Notes under the pieces: model-generated
The model's database searches: none
Told to the model about the DNA's origin: nothing
What the model saw: the letters and a program-made list of their open reading frames with translations, nothing else
Shown: positions 1 through 10,176 of the stretch, piece after piece
How positions within the stretch are numbered: position 1 is the stretch's first letter
Layout of the letters: the number at the start of each line of letters is the position of its first letter
NCBI GenBank assembly: GCA_937952135.1
Contig: CALFYL010000307.1
Span: forward strand, 1 to 35,828
Reading direction: 5' to 3'
Length of the DNA: 35,828 nucleotides
Origin: an uncultured Planctomycetia bacterium
GTDB taxonomy: Bacteria > Planctomycetota > UBA1135 > GCA-002686595
Program-made: the position numbers and the translations under genes

Positions 1-647
1 TCGTGCCGCCGCGCGAGCCGCGCCAGCGCGTCCGCCGCGCGCTCGTCGAGCCCGTCGAAGTCGCTGACGAGGAAGACGAGCGACCGGCGTCGAAGCGTGC
101 GCTCCTGCAGTTCGAGCACCGACTGAAAACCCGCCGGACCCGCGGTCGGCGGCGCCGCGATGACTTCGCGCACCACGCGCGCCACCGCGCCCCCGCCCTT
201 GCGCGCGGGGAGGTGCAGCCCCGGCGTCTCGCCGAACATGCTGAGCCCGACGCGGTCCTGGCTGCGTTGCGCGACGAAGGAGAGCAGCGCGCAGAACGCG
301 GCCGCCGTTTCGCGCTTCGTCCACTGCTTCGAGCCGAAGTCCATCGAGCGGCTCGTGTCGACGAGGAACACGATCGAGAGCTCGCGTTCCTCGACGTAGG
401 TCTTCACGAACGGCTCGCCCGCCTTGGCGGTGCGGTTCCAGTCGATCGTGCGCACGTCGTCGCCGGGCTGGTACGTGCGCACCTCCTCGAACTCGACGCC
501 CGAGCCGCGGAACGTGCTGCGGTACGCGCCCGAGAGCACGTCGTTCACGAGCCGGTGCGTGCGCAGTTGGATCTGGCTCACGCGCGCCATCAGCTCGGGC
601 GCGAGCAGCTCCTGCGTGCGCAGCTCCGAGTTCGAGGCCGGCGACAT
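1..647 (-). CDS. DUF58 domain protein (C-terminus cut by window edge)
   Basis: The frame stays open to the left window edge, so only about the first 215 residues are visible. It reads as a DUF58 protein: an N-terminal helix, then a conserved block around VRTYQPGDDVRTIDWNRTA, then a von Willebrand A-like fold starting at VFLVDTSRSMDFGS, whose DTSRS matches a MIDAS-type DxSxS metal site. A second strand, LVFLVSDFDG, follows near the cut. It lies 45 bp downstream of the moxR gene in the same direction. MoxR ATPases and DUF58 proteins are a well-known pair, thought to act together in chaperone-like assembly of envelope or metal-dependent complexes. The start is ATG at 647; a GTG at 668 in the same frame (seven residues longer, preceded by an in-frame TAG) is an alternative. 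Neither has a clear Shine-Dalgarno. Family call is firm; cellular role is inferred. Confidence 0.85.
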   Translation of the reverse strand, partial: MSPASNSELRTQELLAPELMARVSQIQLRTHRLVNDVLSGAYRSTFRGSGVEFEEVRTYQPGDDVRTIDWNRTAKAGEPFVKTYVEERELSIVFLVDTSRSMDFGSKQWTKRETAAAFCALLSFVAQRSQDRVGLSMFGETPGLHLPARKGGGAVARVVREVIAAPPTAGPAGFQSVLELQERTLRRRSLVFLVSDFDGLDERAADALARLARRH

Positions 648-692
648 GGCGGGGCGGGGAATCTTCACGACTCGCTAGCGAAGCAGCGCGCC

Positions 693-1688
<996 letters not shown>

Positions 1689-2072
1689 GGTCGGTGGCGG
1701 GTGCGTTGGCGGAGGCCGTGGCGGATGCGGGGAGGGTGGCGCGGCGCGCGTCGTGGAGCCCGGCGCAGCGTGGCGCGGCCGCGATCCAACGACGCCGCCC
1801 CGGGAGCAGCCGCTGCGAACCGACGCGCCAGGGCGTCGAAGTTCACGAGTCGGGCGATTCCGGGGCGCCGCCGCTGCTTCAGGAGTCTCGAACGAGCGCC
1901 GGCTACGACCTCGGAGGCCGCAGTGTTGGCGCGCGGGCGCCGAAGCGGCGATTGTAGACGCCCGCCCACCGCGGGCGACACCGCCATCCTCCGCGGCCCG
2001 TTCACGCTCGGTTCAATTCGACCGCACGCAAACCGCAAGTACTGGCCAAGCCGACGCTCCGCGCGCCGCCGC
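1689..2072. other. Intergenic region upstream of moxR
   Basis: The 384-bp gap separates moxR from the end of the MscS gene. I see no convincing gene: frames crossing it on either strand give arginine/proline-rich translations without family motifs. The only notable element is a minus-strand TACAAT at 1951-1956. If it is the promoter, moxR has a leader of roughly 255 nt, long for this window; I see no riboswitch or strong hairpin in it. Confidence 0.5.
1951..1956 (-). promoter_or_regulatory. Candidate -10 box for moxR
   Basis: The minus strand reads TACAAT, one base from the sigma-70 consensus and notable in such GC-rich DNA. No TTGACA-like -35 is present at the usual 16-18 nt spacing (gtcgcc is found there). 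It points at moxR, about 260 nt downstream. Confidence 0.35.
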
Positions 2073-3929
2073 TCAGCGTCCGATCGCGTCGGGGTCGGAG
2101 GGGTCGAAGCGCACGGGCGGCGGAACGGCGCCGCCGAGGTGGGCGAGCGAGTTCGAGGCGATCGTGCGCGCCTGTTCGCGGCCGAGGGCGATCGCTTCGG
2201 CGCCGTCGCGCGGCGCGTCGGGGTGCTCGACGTCCTCGGGGCGCGCGAGCCAAACCGTCTGGGTCGGGAAGGCGAAAGCGACGCGCATCTGCGCGGCGAT
2301 GCGGAGCACGTCGAGGTACAGCCGGTGCCGCTCGCGCGCGAAGGTCGCGTATTCCACACAAGTGAGGAAGCAAATCAACTCGACATCGAGCGACGACGCG
2401 CCGTAGTTCGCGAACCACACGTGGTACGCGTCTTTCGACACGTACGGATGCTGCCGCGCCAGTTCTCGAAGCGCTTCGCAGAACGCCTCGATCTTCTCCG
2501 GCGGAGTGTCGTAAGTGAGGGAGAGGGCGGTTTTGACGCGCCGCGTGCGCCGCGCGCCGAAGTTCTCGACGTGCTGGCCGATGAAGCGCGAGTTCGGGAT
2601 CGTGATCACGCTGTCCTCGAAGGTGCGCACGCGCGTCGAACGGAAGCCCACCTGTTCGACCGTGCCCTCGATGTCGTTCACCTTCACCAGGTCGCCCAGC
2701 TTGAACGGATTGTCGAGCAGCACGGTGAAGGTGCCGAACAGGTTCTCGATCGAGTCCTTGGCCGCGAAGCCGACCGCCAGGGAGCCGATCGACAAGCCGG
2801 CGAGCACGTGCCAGAGCTGGTCGGTGAGGCGCGAGGCGACGAACACGATGCCGACCGCGAGCACCAGCACTTTCAGCGTGCGGCGCAGCAGCGGAACGAG
2901 CATGTCGTCGAACCGGTTCTCGGTGCGCGCGGCGCGCTGCTCGAGGTTCCAACAGACGACGTCGACCAGGCGGTAGGACGCCCACACGCTCGCCACCGCG
3001 AGGATGAAGCTCGCGGCGATGTCGAGCGCGTTGCGCACCGATTCCACGAGGTCGAGCAGCGGCAGGCCCGTGAGGAACACCACGCCGAGGAAGATGGCGC
3101 CGACCGGGCGCTCGAAGTCGTGCAGCAGCTTGATGTCGAGCGGCAACCCGTCCGACGACGACAGCTTGCGGATCAGCGGACGCAGGAGCAGCGTGAGCAG
3201 GCGCTCGACGATCACCGCCAGCACGATCAGGACCACCAGTCCGATCCACTGGTACGGCTCGAGCCAGATCCCGCCGCCTTGCAGGCTCTTGGGCGTCTTC
3301 GAGCGGATGAACTCGGCCGGGCTCAGGGCGCGCTTGTCCGCGAACTCCGTCAGCGGATCCAGGTGCTTGACGCGGTCCCACAATTCGTCGGCGTGCGCGA
3401 CCGTTTCGCGCGAGATCAGCCAGCCGCTGCCGGGCAGGCGCTCGAAACCGATCTCGATCGTGAGCTGCGGCGGCTCCGTGCGCACGAGCTGCGCGATCGA
3501 CACGTCCTTGTTCGCCACCTCCGCGGCGTCGTCGAACTGCTGCGGATCGATGCGTGTGACGCGGTCGAAAATGCGCAGGAAGCGCTCCTGCACGAGCCGC
3601 TTGGCGACGCGCTCGCGCTGCTCTTGCGGGCCTTCGACGTACAGCGTGCGCGCCGCGGCGAGCAGATCCGCGTCGTCTCGCGACTCGAGGTACGCGAAGC
3701 CGCGCACCATGGCCTCCATCACCGCGCGCGGACTGTCGAAGGGCGACGTACGCTCCTCGGCCGCGGCGGGCGCCTCTTGAGCGACGGTCGAGCTCGGCGC
3801 CGCATTCGACGCTGCCCGGCTCGGTGCGACGAGGAGCAGAAGAAGACAGCCGACCAGCGCGGCGAGGTGCGCCGCGCGGCGGTGGAACGGCTCAACGGCG
3901 AGGCGCGGAAGGTTCGGGGGGCACGGCAT
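2073..3929 (-). CDS. MscS family mechanosensitive channel
   Basis: Using the ATG at 3929 the protein is 618 residues and begins with a signal peptide (hydrophobic stretch about residues 22-35, ending SRAAS). A soluble periplasmic domain (about 60-215) precedes hydrophobic helices near 225-247, 275-295, 303-325 and 352-367. The pore-lining TM3 and MscS beta domain follow: LAGLSIGSLAVGFAAKDS at 376-393, then LLDNPFKLGDLVKVNDIEG and the strand VITIPNSRFIG. The cytoplasmic alpha/beta tail ends near residue 580. MscS channels open under membrane tension to release solutes in osmotic downshock; the long N-terminal extension marks a large-MscS variant. Open sequence continues upstream to 4124, but only the 3929 start gives a signal peptide. 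That start overlaps the transglycosylase gene by 38 bp, implying cotranscription. Confidence 0.93.
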   Translation of the reverse strand: MPCPPNLPRLAVEPFHRRAAHLAALVGCLLLLLVAPSRAASNAAPSSTVAQEAPAAAEERTSPFDSPRAVMEAMVRGFAYLESRDDADLLAAARTLYVEGPQEQRERVAKRLVQERFLRIFDRVTRIDPQQFDDAAEVANKDVSIAQLVRTEPPQLTIEIGFERLPGSGWLISRETVAHADELWDRVKHLDPLTEFADKRALSPAEFIRSKTPKSLQGGGIWLEPYQWIGLVVLIVLAVIVERLLTLLLRPLIRKLSSSDGLPLDIKLLHDFERPVGAIFLGVVFLTGLPLLDLVESVRNALDIAASFILAVASVWASYRLVDVVCWNLEQRAARTENRFDDMLVPLLRRTLKVLVLAVGIVFVASRLTDQLWHVLAGLSIGSLAVGFAAKDSIENLFGTFTVLLDNPFKLGDLVKVNDIEGTVEQVGFRSTRVRTFEDSVITIPNSRFIGQHVENFGARRTRRVKTALSLTYDTPPEKIEAFCEALRELARQHPYVSKDAYHVWFANYGASSLDVELICFLTCVEYATFARERHRLYLDVLRIAAQMRVAFAFPTQTVWLARPEDVEHPDAPRDGAEAIALGREQARTIASNSLAHLGGAVPPPVRFDPSDPDAIGR

Positions 3930-4647
3930 CGGGGACGAGGGGCGGCGAGGGAGGACCGATAAAGGGCGTGGGCGTCGGAAGCGCGGTGCTGAAGGGCGCG
4001 GGGGGCTGGTCGAAGGGCGGCGTGACGACTCCGCGCTCCAAGAAGCGGTCGCGGTAGCGCTGCACCTTGGCCGCGTAGTCGAGGACCCCGCTCGCGCCTT
4101 CGCGCTTCGCGCGCCACGCAGCATAGCCGCCGTGTTCCTTGATCCAGCCGTCGAGCCGCCCCGGTCCGGCGTTGTAGGCGACGAGCGCGGGCTCGAGCTC
4201 GCCCTTGTAGCGCCGCAGGAGCCAGCGCAGGTAGCTGCCGCCGAGGCGCGCGTTGAGTTCGGCGTTCGAAAGCAATTCCTCGCGCGACGGCGCGCCGAGA
4301 CCGAGCAGTTGCGCGCGCTCGCGCGCGGTCGGCGGCATCAGTTGGAACAGGCCGAGCGCGCCGGCATGCGACACCGCGTCGACGCGTCCGCTCGACTCGG
4401 CCATCATCACGCCCGCGAGAAGGTTGGGGTCGAGCTCGAACTCCCGCCCGACTTCCCGCAGCAGCGGAGCATGCGACTCGACGCGCCGGTACCCGCTCTG
4501 CGCGACGATGGGCTTCACAACGCTCGGCGCCCAGAAATAGACGCACAGCGCCGTCACGCCGAGCCAGAACAGGCGGGAGATCCAGCGCTCGGGACCGCGC
4601 TGGCTCGCGCGCGCTTTCCCCGGCGCCTTGCGGCGGCTTCGGCCCAT
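3892..4647 (-). CDS. Membrane-anchored lytic transglycosylase (SLT family)
   Basis: The 251-residue protein has a basic cytoplasmic N-terminus, one membrane helix (about 26-42) and a periplasmic SLT domain. The catalytic glutamate is E84 in AGVMMAESSGRVDAVSH, followed by the family motifs GLFQLMP at 99-105 and VAYNAGPGRLDGW at 156-168. These enzymes cleave the MurNAc-GlcNAc bond of peptidoglycan, forming a 1,6-anhydro product. A proline-rich tail follows the domain. The gene overlaps the downstream MscS gene by 38 bp. It probably has its own promoter in the 58-bp gap before it (GTGACA, 17 nt, CACACT, then 8 nt to ATG). The presence of a peptidoglycan lytic enzyme is consistent with peptidoglycan having been found in planctomycetes. 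Confidence 0.93.
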   Translation of the reverse strand: MGRSRRKAPGKARASQRGPERWISRLFWLGVTALCVYFWAPSVVKPIVAQSGYRRVESHAPLLREVGREFELDPNLLAGVMMAESSGRVDAVSHAGALGLFQLMPPTARERAQLLGLGAPSREELLSNAELNARLGGSYLRWLLRRYKGELEPALVAYNAGPGRLDGWIKEHGGYAAWRAKREGASGVLDYAAKVQRYRDRFLERGVVTPPFDQPPAPFSTALPTPTPFIGPPSPPLVPDAVPPEPSAPRR

Positions 4648-4655
4648 GAACAGCG

Positions 4656-4684
4656 AGTGTGAAGCTCGCGCGAGCGCTTGTCAC
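4656..4684 (-). promoter_or_regulatory. Candidate promoter of the transglycosylase gene
   Basis: The minus strand reads GTGACA (4684-4679), 17 nt, then CACACT (4661-4656). The -10 ends 8 nt before the ATG at 4647, so a transcript starting about 7 nt downstream of the box would have almost no leader. This is the best -35/-10 pair in the window. Confidence 0.45.
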
Positions 4685-4705
4685 GCGTTCGCGCTCGGCA
4701 GACGC

Positions 4706-7700
4706 TCACTTCGCGCGCGTCAACGACTCGCGAAGCGTCGCGAGCCACAGATCGCGCTCGCGGCCGCGCGGCGGGATGCGCCCGAGGTCGCGGCCGGCGA
4801 GCCGCGAGAGTTCGCGGCGCGCGCGTTCGACCAGGTGCGCTTCGTCGCGCGCGCACAAGTCGAACAAGAGCTTGAGCGCCCCGGGATCTCCTCGGCGGAC
4901 CTCCTCGGGAGTGGGCGCGCCGAGCTGTAGCCGCGAGAGCGCGCCGCAGAGCCACGCCTGCGCATCGTCGCGCACCACGTAGTCCCACCACGCCCACCAC
5001 GACGCCGACGGGCTGGCGTCGGTGCGGTAGTCGATGCAGGTGAGGATCGCGAGCTCCTCGGCCGCGCGCGTGTCGCTCGGATCCTCCGTGAGCAGCGTCA
5101 TGAGCACCGACGCGGCCTGCGGGACGAGCCGTTCGGACAAGATCAGCGCCGCCTCGCGCCGCGCGCGGTGCGAGCTCGCGCGCACGACGCGCAGGAGTTC
5201 GTCCACGCCGCTGTCGCCGAGCGCGATCAGGCCCGCTCGCGCGTAGGGGTACGACGCGTCCTCGGGGCCGCGCGAGAGCAGCGAGACGAGGATCGGCGCC
5301 GCGCCGGGTTCGCCGAGTTCCGCCAGTCCCTGCGCCGCCGCGACCGGCACGCGCGAGTCGCCCGTGTCGGAGAGGCCGGCGATCAGGGCACTGAGCGCGC
5401 CCTCGCCGCCGAGCCGGCCGCAGGCGCGCAAGGCCGCGAGGCGCACTTCGCCCTCGGCCATCCGCGCGCGCAGCAGGATCGGATCGCGCGCCGCCTCGAG
5501 CTTGCGCTCCGCGAGCGCGAGGAGCACGGAGGCCTGCACTTCGACGGACGGGTCGTCGAGCATCGCGAGCAGCCGCGGCGCGTCGTCGCCGCCGCCGCGC
5601 TTGGCCAACACGCTCGCGGCGACGGCGCGCACGAACGGTCGCGCGTCCTCGGTCGCTTGCGTGGCGAAGTCGGGCGCCGCGAGCTCCATCGCGCGCGCGA
5701 TCTGCGCCGCCGCCTCCGGACCGAAGCTCTCGAGCAAGCGCTCGACCACGGCGACCGCGTCGGGGTGCGGCAGCACGCCGTCGACGCTGAAGCCCGCGAG
5801 GCACAGGCGCAGCAGCATGTCCAGGCGCGTCGAGACGTGCGGCTCGCCGGTCAGCAGCTCGAGCAGGAGGTGCGCGTCCGCGCGCGTCAGCGCCGGAAGC
5901 TCCTTCGCGCAAGCCTCGAGGCGGTCCACGAGGCCCTCGCGCTGCCCCACCGGCGTCGACGCCGCGCGGGCGAGCGTCATGTCGAACAGGCGCCGGGCCT
6001 TCGCGGCTTCGTCGGTCTGCTCGTCCCACCACGGCGCCTCGGCGCGCCAGAATTCCTCCGCGCTCACGGCGCCGCGCGGGTCGCGCAGCGATTGCCACGC
6101 GTTGCGCTCGCGCAGCGAACGCGCGAGCTCGACGGCGGAGTCGAACCACGCTTCCGAGCGCGTCTGCGCGAAGCGGAAGGACTTGCTCCGGCCGTCGACG
6201 CCGACCACGAGCGTGCAACCGGCGCCGCTCGGGCTCCCGCGCACGCCGGGCAGCCGCTCGATGCCCAGCAGGCCGAGCCGGCGCAGCTCTTCGAAGGCGC
6301 CGCGCGCTTGCGTTTCCGACAGGAACAGCCGCTCGCCGAGCACGGCGCGCGAGGGCTCGCCCTGCGCGGCCCACGCGGGCCCGAGCAGCGTGAAGGTCTC
6401 GCTGCCGGCCACGTTCGCGCGCACCGCGAGCTCGAGCCGGAGCGCGGAATCCGGGCCGTATTCGAGCCGCGCGCGCGCGCCCTTGAACGTGGACGCGTTC
6501 GCGCTCCACCAGTCCATCCAGCGCGGGCCGTCGGCGCCGAAGTCGACCCCGGAGATGAGCGCGAGGCGGCGCACGGCGCTCGGCACGAGCGTGCTCAAGT
6601 CCGGCGCGAAGTCCTGAGCCGCGACGATGCGCACGAGGCGGTGCGGAACGTCGAGGTCGAACCAGCGCGTTTCCTGGCCCGCGACGCCGCGGTAGCCGAT
6701 GCCGGCGAGCGCGGCCGCGCAGGCGCCGGCGACGAAGGGCTCCGCCGAGGTCATGCCGTCGAGCAAACGCGCGCGGTGCACGTCGGTGAGGTGCGTCTCG
6801 AAGAGCAGGTCTTCGCGTTCGACGAGCGCGACGAGGGCGAGCGCTTGCTCGCGCAGGATCCACGGAGCGTCGAGCGCGCGGCGCAGAAGCTCGCCGGGAA
6901 TGCGGTCGTCGTCGCGCAGCGCGAGCGCGCTGACGGCGCGCGAGCCGACGCTCGCCGACGGGTCGACGAGGCGTTCGAGCAACAGGCCCGTCGACGCGGG
7001 ATCGGAGAGTTGCGAGAGAAGAGCGACGCCGCGCAGGCGCGCGTCGATGTCCTTCGAGCGCAGCGGCGTGAGCAGGTTCGCGGCCGGCAGGTCCGGGCCG
7101 GCGAGCGCGAGGTGGCGCTGCGCGGCGGAGCGCACGGCCGCTTGCTTGTGCGCGAGGAGCTCGGCGAGCCACGCGGGGCTCGCGCGCACCGGATCGCGCG
7201 CGACGACGAGGTCGACCAGCGGCGTGCACGCGGCCGTCGGCAACTTGCCGCGCACGCGCTCGAGGACCGCCTCGTGCGAAACGTCGTCGGGGAACGAAAG
7301 CAGCGCGTTCGCGCCGAGCAACAGAGTCGGGGCGTGGTCGGAGGTGAGCGCTTGCAACGCTCCCACGCGGCCCGCGGGCCCCAGCCGTACGAGCGTCTGC
7401 GAGCCGTGGTCGACCATGCTGCTCGTCACCTCGCGCACCTTGGCGACCTCTTCGAGCACGAAGCGCACCGCCGACGCCGACGCCGCTTCTTCTGCCGTCG
7501 ACGGTTGAGCGGGCGCGGCCGGCGCGACGCCCGTCGGTGCGACTCCGGTGGCCGCAGCGCCGCCCGGAGCGGGCGAACCGACGGGCGCACGCGGCGCGAC
7601 CGGCGCCGCGGGCTTCGAGCGCTCGTCCGGAAGCGTCAGTGCTCCCGTGCCGCTCTGCGGCCGGTTCGGATAGATGCGCCGGCCGCTCACCGGCTCCGCC

Positions 7701-7849
7701 AGGTTGCCGCGCGGCGGCGTGCGCAGGTCGACCGAGCCGTCGCGCGCGTGCTGACGAGCTGGTTCGGCGGGCAGATCCAACTGCGCGACGGCGGGCGCGG
7801 CGGCCAGGGAGACCGCGATCAAGGCGAGGAGGCTACGAAGGAGGCTCAT
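4706..7849 (-). CDS. Large secreted HEAT-repeat protein
   Basis: The 1047-residue protein starts with a clear signal peptide (hydrophobic 4-20, cleavage near AVAQLD) and has no lipobox, so it should be periplasmic or exported. After a low-complexity Ala/Pro linker (about 85-125) it consists of helical HEAT-type repeats, for example ARLRGVALLSQLSDPAS, VRSAAQRHLALAG, AAQGLAELGEPGAAPILVSL and REAALILSERLVPQAA. A middle part (about 380-560) breaks the repeat pattern. No catalytic motif was recognised. HEAT solenoids generally serve as protein-binding scaffolds, and large ones are common in planctomycetes. Its ATG overlaps by one base the TGA of an upstream 70-codon frame, and recG lies 220 bp upstream on the same strand, so it is probably cotranscribed with recG. 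Specific partner unknown. Confidence 0.85.
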   Translation of the reverse strand: MSLLRSLLALIAVSLAAAPAVAQLDLPAEPARQHARDGSVDLRTPPRGNLAEPVSGRRIYPNRPQSGTGALTLPDERSKPAAPVAPRAPVGSPAPGGAAATGVAPTGVAPAAPAQPSTAEEAASASAVRFVLEEVAKVREVTSSMVDHGSQTLVRLGPAGRVGALQALTSDHAPTLLLGANALLSFPDDVSHEAVLERVRGKLPTAACTPLVDLVVARDPVRASPAWLAELLAHKQAAVRSAAQRHLALAGPDLPAANLLTPLRSKDIDARLRGVALLSQLSDPASTGLLLERLVDPSASVGSRAVSALALRDDDRIPGELLRRALDAPWILREQALALVALVEREDLLFETHLTDVHRARLLDGMTSAEPFVAGACAAALAGIGYRGVAGQETRWFDLDVPHRLVRIVAAQDFAPDLSTLVPSAVRRLALISGVDFGADGPRWMDWWSANASTFKGARARLEYGPDSALRLELAVRANVAGSETFTLLGPAWAAQGEPSRAVLGERLFLSETQARGAFEELRRLGLLGIERLPGVRGSPSGAGCTLVVGVDGRSKSFRFAQTRSEAWFDSAVELARSLRERNAWQSLRDPRGAVSAEEFWRAEAPWWDEQTDEAAKARRLFDMTLARAASTPVGQREGLVDRLEACAKELPALTRADAHLLLELLTGEPHVSTRLDMLLRLCLAGFSVDGVLPHPDAVAVVERLLESFGPEAAAQIARAMELAAPDFATQATEDARPFVRAVAASVLAKRGGGDDAPRLLAMLDDPSVEVQASVLLALAERKLEAARDPILLRARMAEGEVRLAALRACGRLGGEGALSALIAGLSDTGDSRVPVAAAQGLAELGEPGAAPILVSLLSRGPEDASYPYARAGLIALGDSGVDELLRVVRASSHRARREAALILSERLVPQAASVLMTLLTEDPSDTRAAEELAILTCIDYRTDASPSASWWAWWDYVVRDDAQAWLCGALSRLQLGAPTPEEVRRGDPGALKLLFDLCARDEAHLVERARRELSRLAGRDLGRIPPRGRERDLWLATLRESLTRAK

Positions 7850-8061
7850 CAGGTTGGAGGCGTGGTGTCGACGCGCCGTGCGAGTGCGAGTTCGGGGGCG
7901 AGGCGCGAGAAGACGTCGGCGCGAGTGGGCGCCGCGACAGGCCCGACGGAGTCGGCGAAGGGCTCGAGGGAGTCGGCGACAGGCGCGAGTACCCGCGCCG
8001 GGGCGAAGAGGATACGCGATAGGGTCGCGATTGACCCGTCGGGCGAGTCGGACCGGCGCAC
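7849..8061 (-). CDS. Possible 70-residue protein between recG and the HEAT gene
   Basis: A GTG-started frame of 70 codons begins 7 nt after the recG stop and ends in TGATG, overlapping the ATG of the HEAT gene by one base. That arrangement is typical of translational coupling and is the only reason to list it. The product (begins MRRSDSPDGSIATLS, ends RRVDTTPPT) has no signal peptide, membrane segment or family I recognise. It could equally be untranslated spacer. Codon choice includes CTA and GTA, rarer than in the neighbouring genes. Confidence 0.25.
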   Translation of the reverse strand: MRRSDSPDGSIATLSRILFAPARVLAPVADSLEPFADSVGPVAAPTRADVFSRLAPELALARRVDTTPPT

Positions 8062-8068
8062 GCGGCCT

Positions 8069-10159
8069 TCAGGACAGGACGCGGCCCGCGATCGGAGTCG
8101 CGCGGAGCGGCCCGCGAGCCTCCTCGGCCGGGTTCTCCGCAGCCTCCGTCGGCAGCTCGCCGGCCGCCAGATCGCGGGCGAGCAGGATCAACTCCAGGTC
8201 GAGCACGTCGTCCTCGAAGCCCTCGCGGTTCTCGCCCGCCTGCCGGAGCCCCGCCAGGTCCCCCATCCCGCGCTGCGCGAGGTCCGCCTCAGCGATTTCG
8301 AAGCCGTCGGAGCTGCGCTCCAATAACTCCAGCCGCTTCCGCGCGCTGGACTTGCCGAGCAGGTAGCACGCGCTCGGCGCCGTTCCGCGGCCGACCCGCC
8401 CGCGAAGTTGGTGCAACTGCGCGAGCCCGAGTCGCTCGCACGCCTCGATCACGATCGCGGTCGCGGCCGGCACGTCGACCCCGACTTCGATGACCGTGGT
8501 CGCGACGAGGATGCGCGCCGCGCCGGAACGAAAACGCTCGAGCCGCGCGCCGCGCTCCGAGGACGGAAGCTGCCCGTGCACGAGCTCGACGCCCCAGCGC
8601 GCCCAACGCCGCGACGCGATGCGCTCGAAGCGCTGCTCGGCCCCGACGAGCTCCTGTGCCGAATCGGCCTCGACCTGCTCCGAACGAATGCGCGGAACGA
8701 CCCAGTACAGTTGCTCTCCGCGCTCCAAGCGCTCCTCGATCGCCGTTTCGAAGCCGCGTTCGCCCTCGCGCACCCAGGTCGTCTCGACCGGCGCGCGGCC
8801 CGGCGGTTTCTCGCGGAGCACCGACACGTCGAGGTCGCCGTAGAGCGTGAGCGCGAGGCTGCGCGGGATCGGCGTCGCGGTCATCAGAAGTCCGTGCACG
8901 TCCCCGCCCTTCTGGAAGAGCTGTTCGCGCTGCGCGACGCCGAAGCGGTGCTGCTCGTCGACGACCGCGAGCGCGAGGCGCGCGAAGACGACGCGCTCCG
9001 AGAGCAGCGCGTGCGTGCCGAAGCAGACGCTGAGCTCGCCGCTCGCGAGCCGCGCGAGCAGGACGCGCCGCTCGCGCTCGGGGGTCGAGCCGGTGAGCAG
9101 CGCGCAACTCACTCCCGCGGCGCTCAAACCCTCGCGCAGCCCGGCGTAGTGCTGTTCCGCGAGCAGTTCCGTCGGCGCCATGAACGCCGCCTGCGCGCCT
9201 GCGGCCGCGACCAGCCTGCACGCCAAAGCGCCGAGAACCGTTTTTCCCGAGCCGACGTCGCCCTGGAGCAACCGGCGCATCGGCTGCGGGCGCGCGAGCT
9301 CGGCCCGCAGCTCCACCGCGATCGCCCGTTGGCCCGCGGTGAGAGCGAACGGGAAGCTCGTGAGCAAGCTCTCGAAGTGCGCGTCGTCGACGACGGCTGC
9401 GAAAGCGCGGGACGAGGCGCGGGCACGGCGACTGGCGAGCAAGCGGCGCTGCGCGGCGAGCAGCGGTTCGAGCGCGACGCGCCGCAATCCGCGTTCGTAC
9501 TCGCCGAACGAAGACGGACGATGGACGGCGCGAAGCGCTTCGCCGAGCGGCGGAAGACCGTGCGCGGCGAGCAACGCGGGCTCGAGGTTCTCGCGCAAGT
9601 TCGCGCCGAAGCGCTCGAGCGCGCGCTCGATCAGGTCGCGCAGAAACGTCTGGCTCACGCCCTCGGCGCTCGGATACGTGGCGACCCACTCACCGGCGCG
9701 CGGCAGCGGCGCCTCCGCGGTTCCCAGGCGCGTGGCCGCGAAGCTCGTCCCACGGGCTTCGACCTTGCGACCGAGCACTTCGAGCACGTCGTCCTTCTGA
9801 AGCCGATGGCGCAGCCACGGTTGATTGAAGAACAGCACGTCGACTTCGCCGCTCTCGTCGCGCAACCGGCAGCGCACCGTCGACCGCCCGCCGAAGCGCG
9901 CGAAGCTCCAGCGCAGCACGCTTCCGCGAACCACGCACGGCGCCTTCGACGGGTCGGCGAGCATCTCCGCGATCGCGCGCGTCGCGGGCCACGCCTCCAG
10001 CTTCCGCGGCGCCGTGCAGCACAGCTCGTGGACCGTGTGCAACCCGAGCTGCGCGAGCCGCGCCGCGCGCACCGGCCCGACGCCGTCGAGCTCGGAAAGT
10101 CCGATGCTCCGCGCGTCCGCAACGGGTCCGTCGTCCGCCGGAGTGGGAGCTTGCGGCAC
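8069..10159 (-). CDS. recG: ATP-dependent DNA helicase RecG
   Basis: With the GTG start at 10159 the protein is 696 residues, matching the usual RecG length near 690. It has an N-terminal helix-hairpin-like segment (LSELDGVGPVRAARLAQLG, 21-39), the OB-fold wedge (about 75-135), and a superfamily 2 helicase core. Walker A is GDVGSGKT at 300-307, the DEAH-type box is DEQH at 401-404, motif III is MTATPIPRSLA, and the C-terminal lobe has TTVIEVGVDVP and QLRGRVGRG. RecG remodels stalled forks and branched DNA during repair. The frame is open far upstream inside the previous gene, so start choice matters. GTG 10159 has GAGG nine nt before it; a TTG at 10180 that overlaps the previous stop is the alternative. 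It is one of the few starts in the window with a plausible Shine-Dalgarno. Confidence 0.96.
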   Translation of the reverse strand: MPQAPTPADDGPVADARSIGLSELDGVGPVRAARLAQLGLHTVHELCCTAPRKLEAWPATRAIAEMLADPSKAPCVVRGSVLRWSFARFGGRSTVRCRLRDESGEVDVLFFNQPWLRHRLQKDDVLEVLGRKVEARGTSFAATRLGTAEAPLPRAGEWVATYPSAEGVSQTFLRDLIERALERFGANLRENLEPALLAAHGLPPLGEALRAVHRPSSFGEYERGLRRVALEPLLAAQRRLLASRRARASSRAFAAVVDDAHFESLLTSFPFALTAGQRAIAVELRAELARPQPMRRLLQGDVGSGKTVLGALACRLVAAAGAQAAFMAPTELLAEQHYAGLREGLSAAGVSCALLTGSTPERERRVLLARLASGELSVCFGTHALLSERVVFARLALAVVDEQHRFGVAQREQLFQKGGDVHGLLMTATPIPRSLALTLYGDLDVSVLREKPPGRAPVETTWVREGERGFETAIEERLERGEQLYWVVPRIRSEQVEADSAQELVGAEQRFERIASRRWARWGVELVHGQLPSSERGARLERFRSGAARILVATTVIEVGVDVPAATAIVIEACERLGLAQLHQLRGRVGRGTAPSACYLLGKSSARKRLELLERSSDGFEIAEADLAQRGMGDLAGLRQAGENREGFEDDVLDLELILLARDLAAGELPTEAAENPAEEARGPLRATPIAGRVLS

Positions 10160-10176
10160 CGCGTTCGGCCTCGTCG

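Noticed and set aside
5168..8326. A 1052-codon plus-strand open frame opposite the HEAT gene
   Set aside because: Low-complexity Arg/Ala/Glu translation, no motif; the minus frame has a signal peptide and HEAT repeats.
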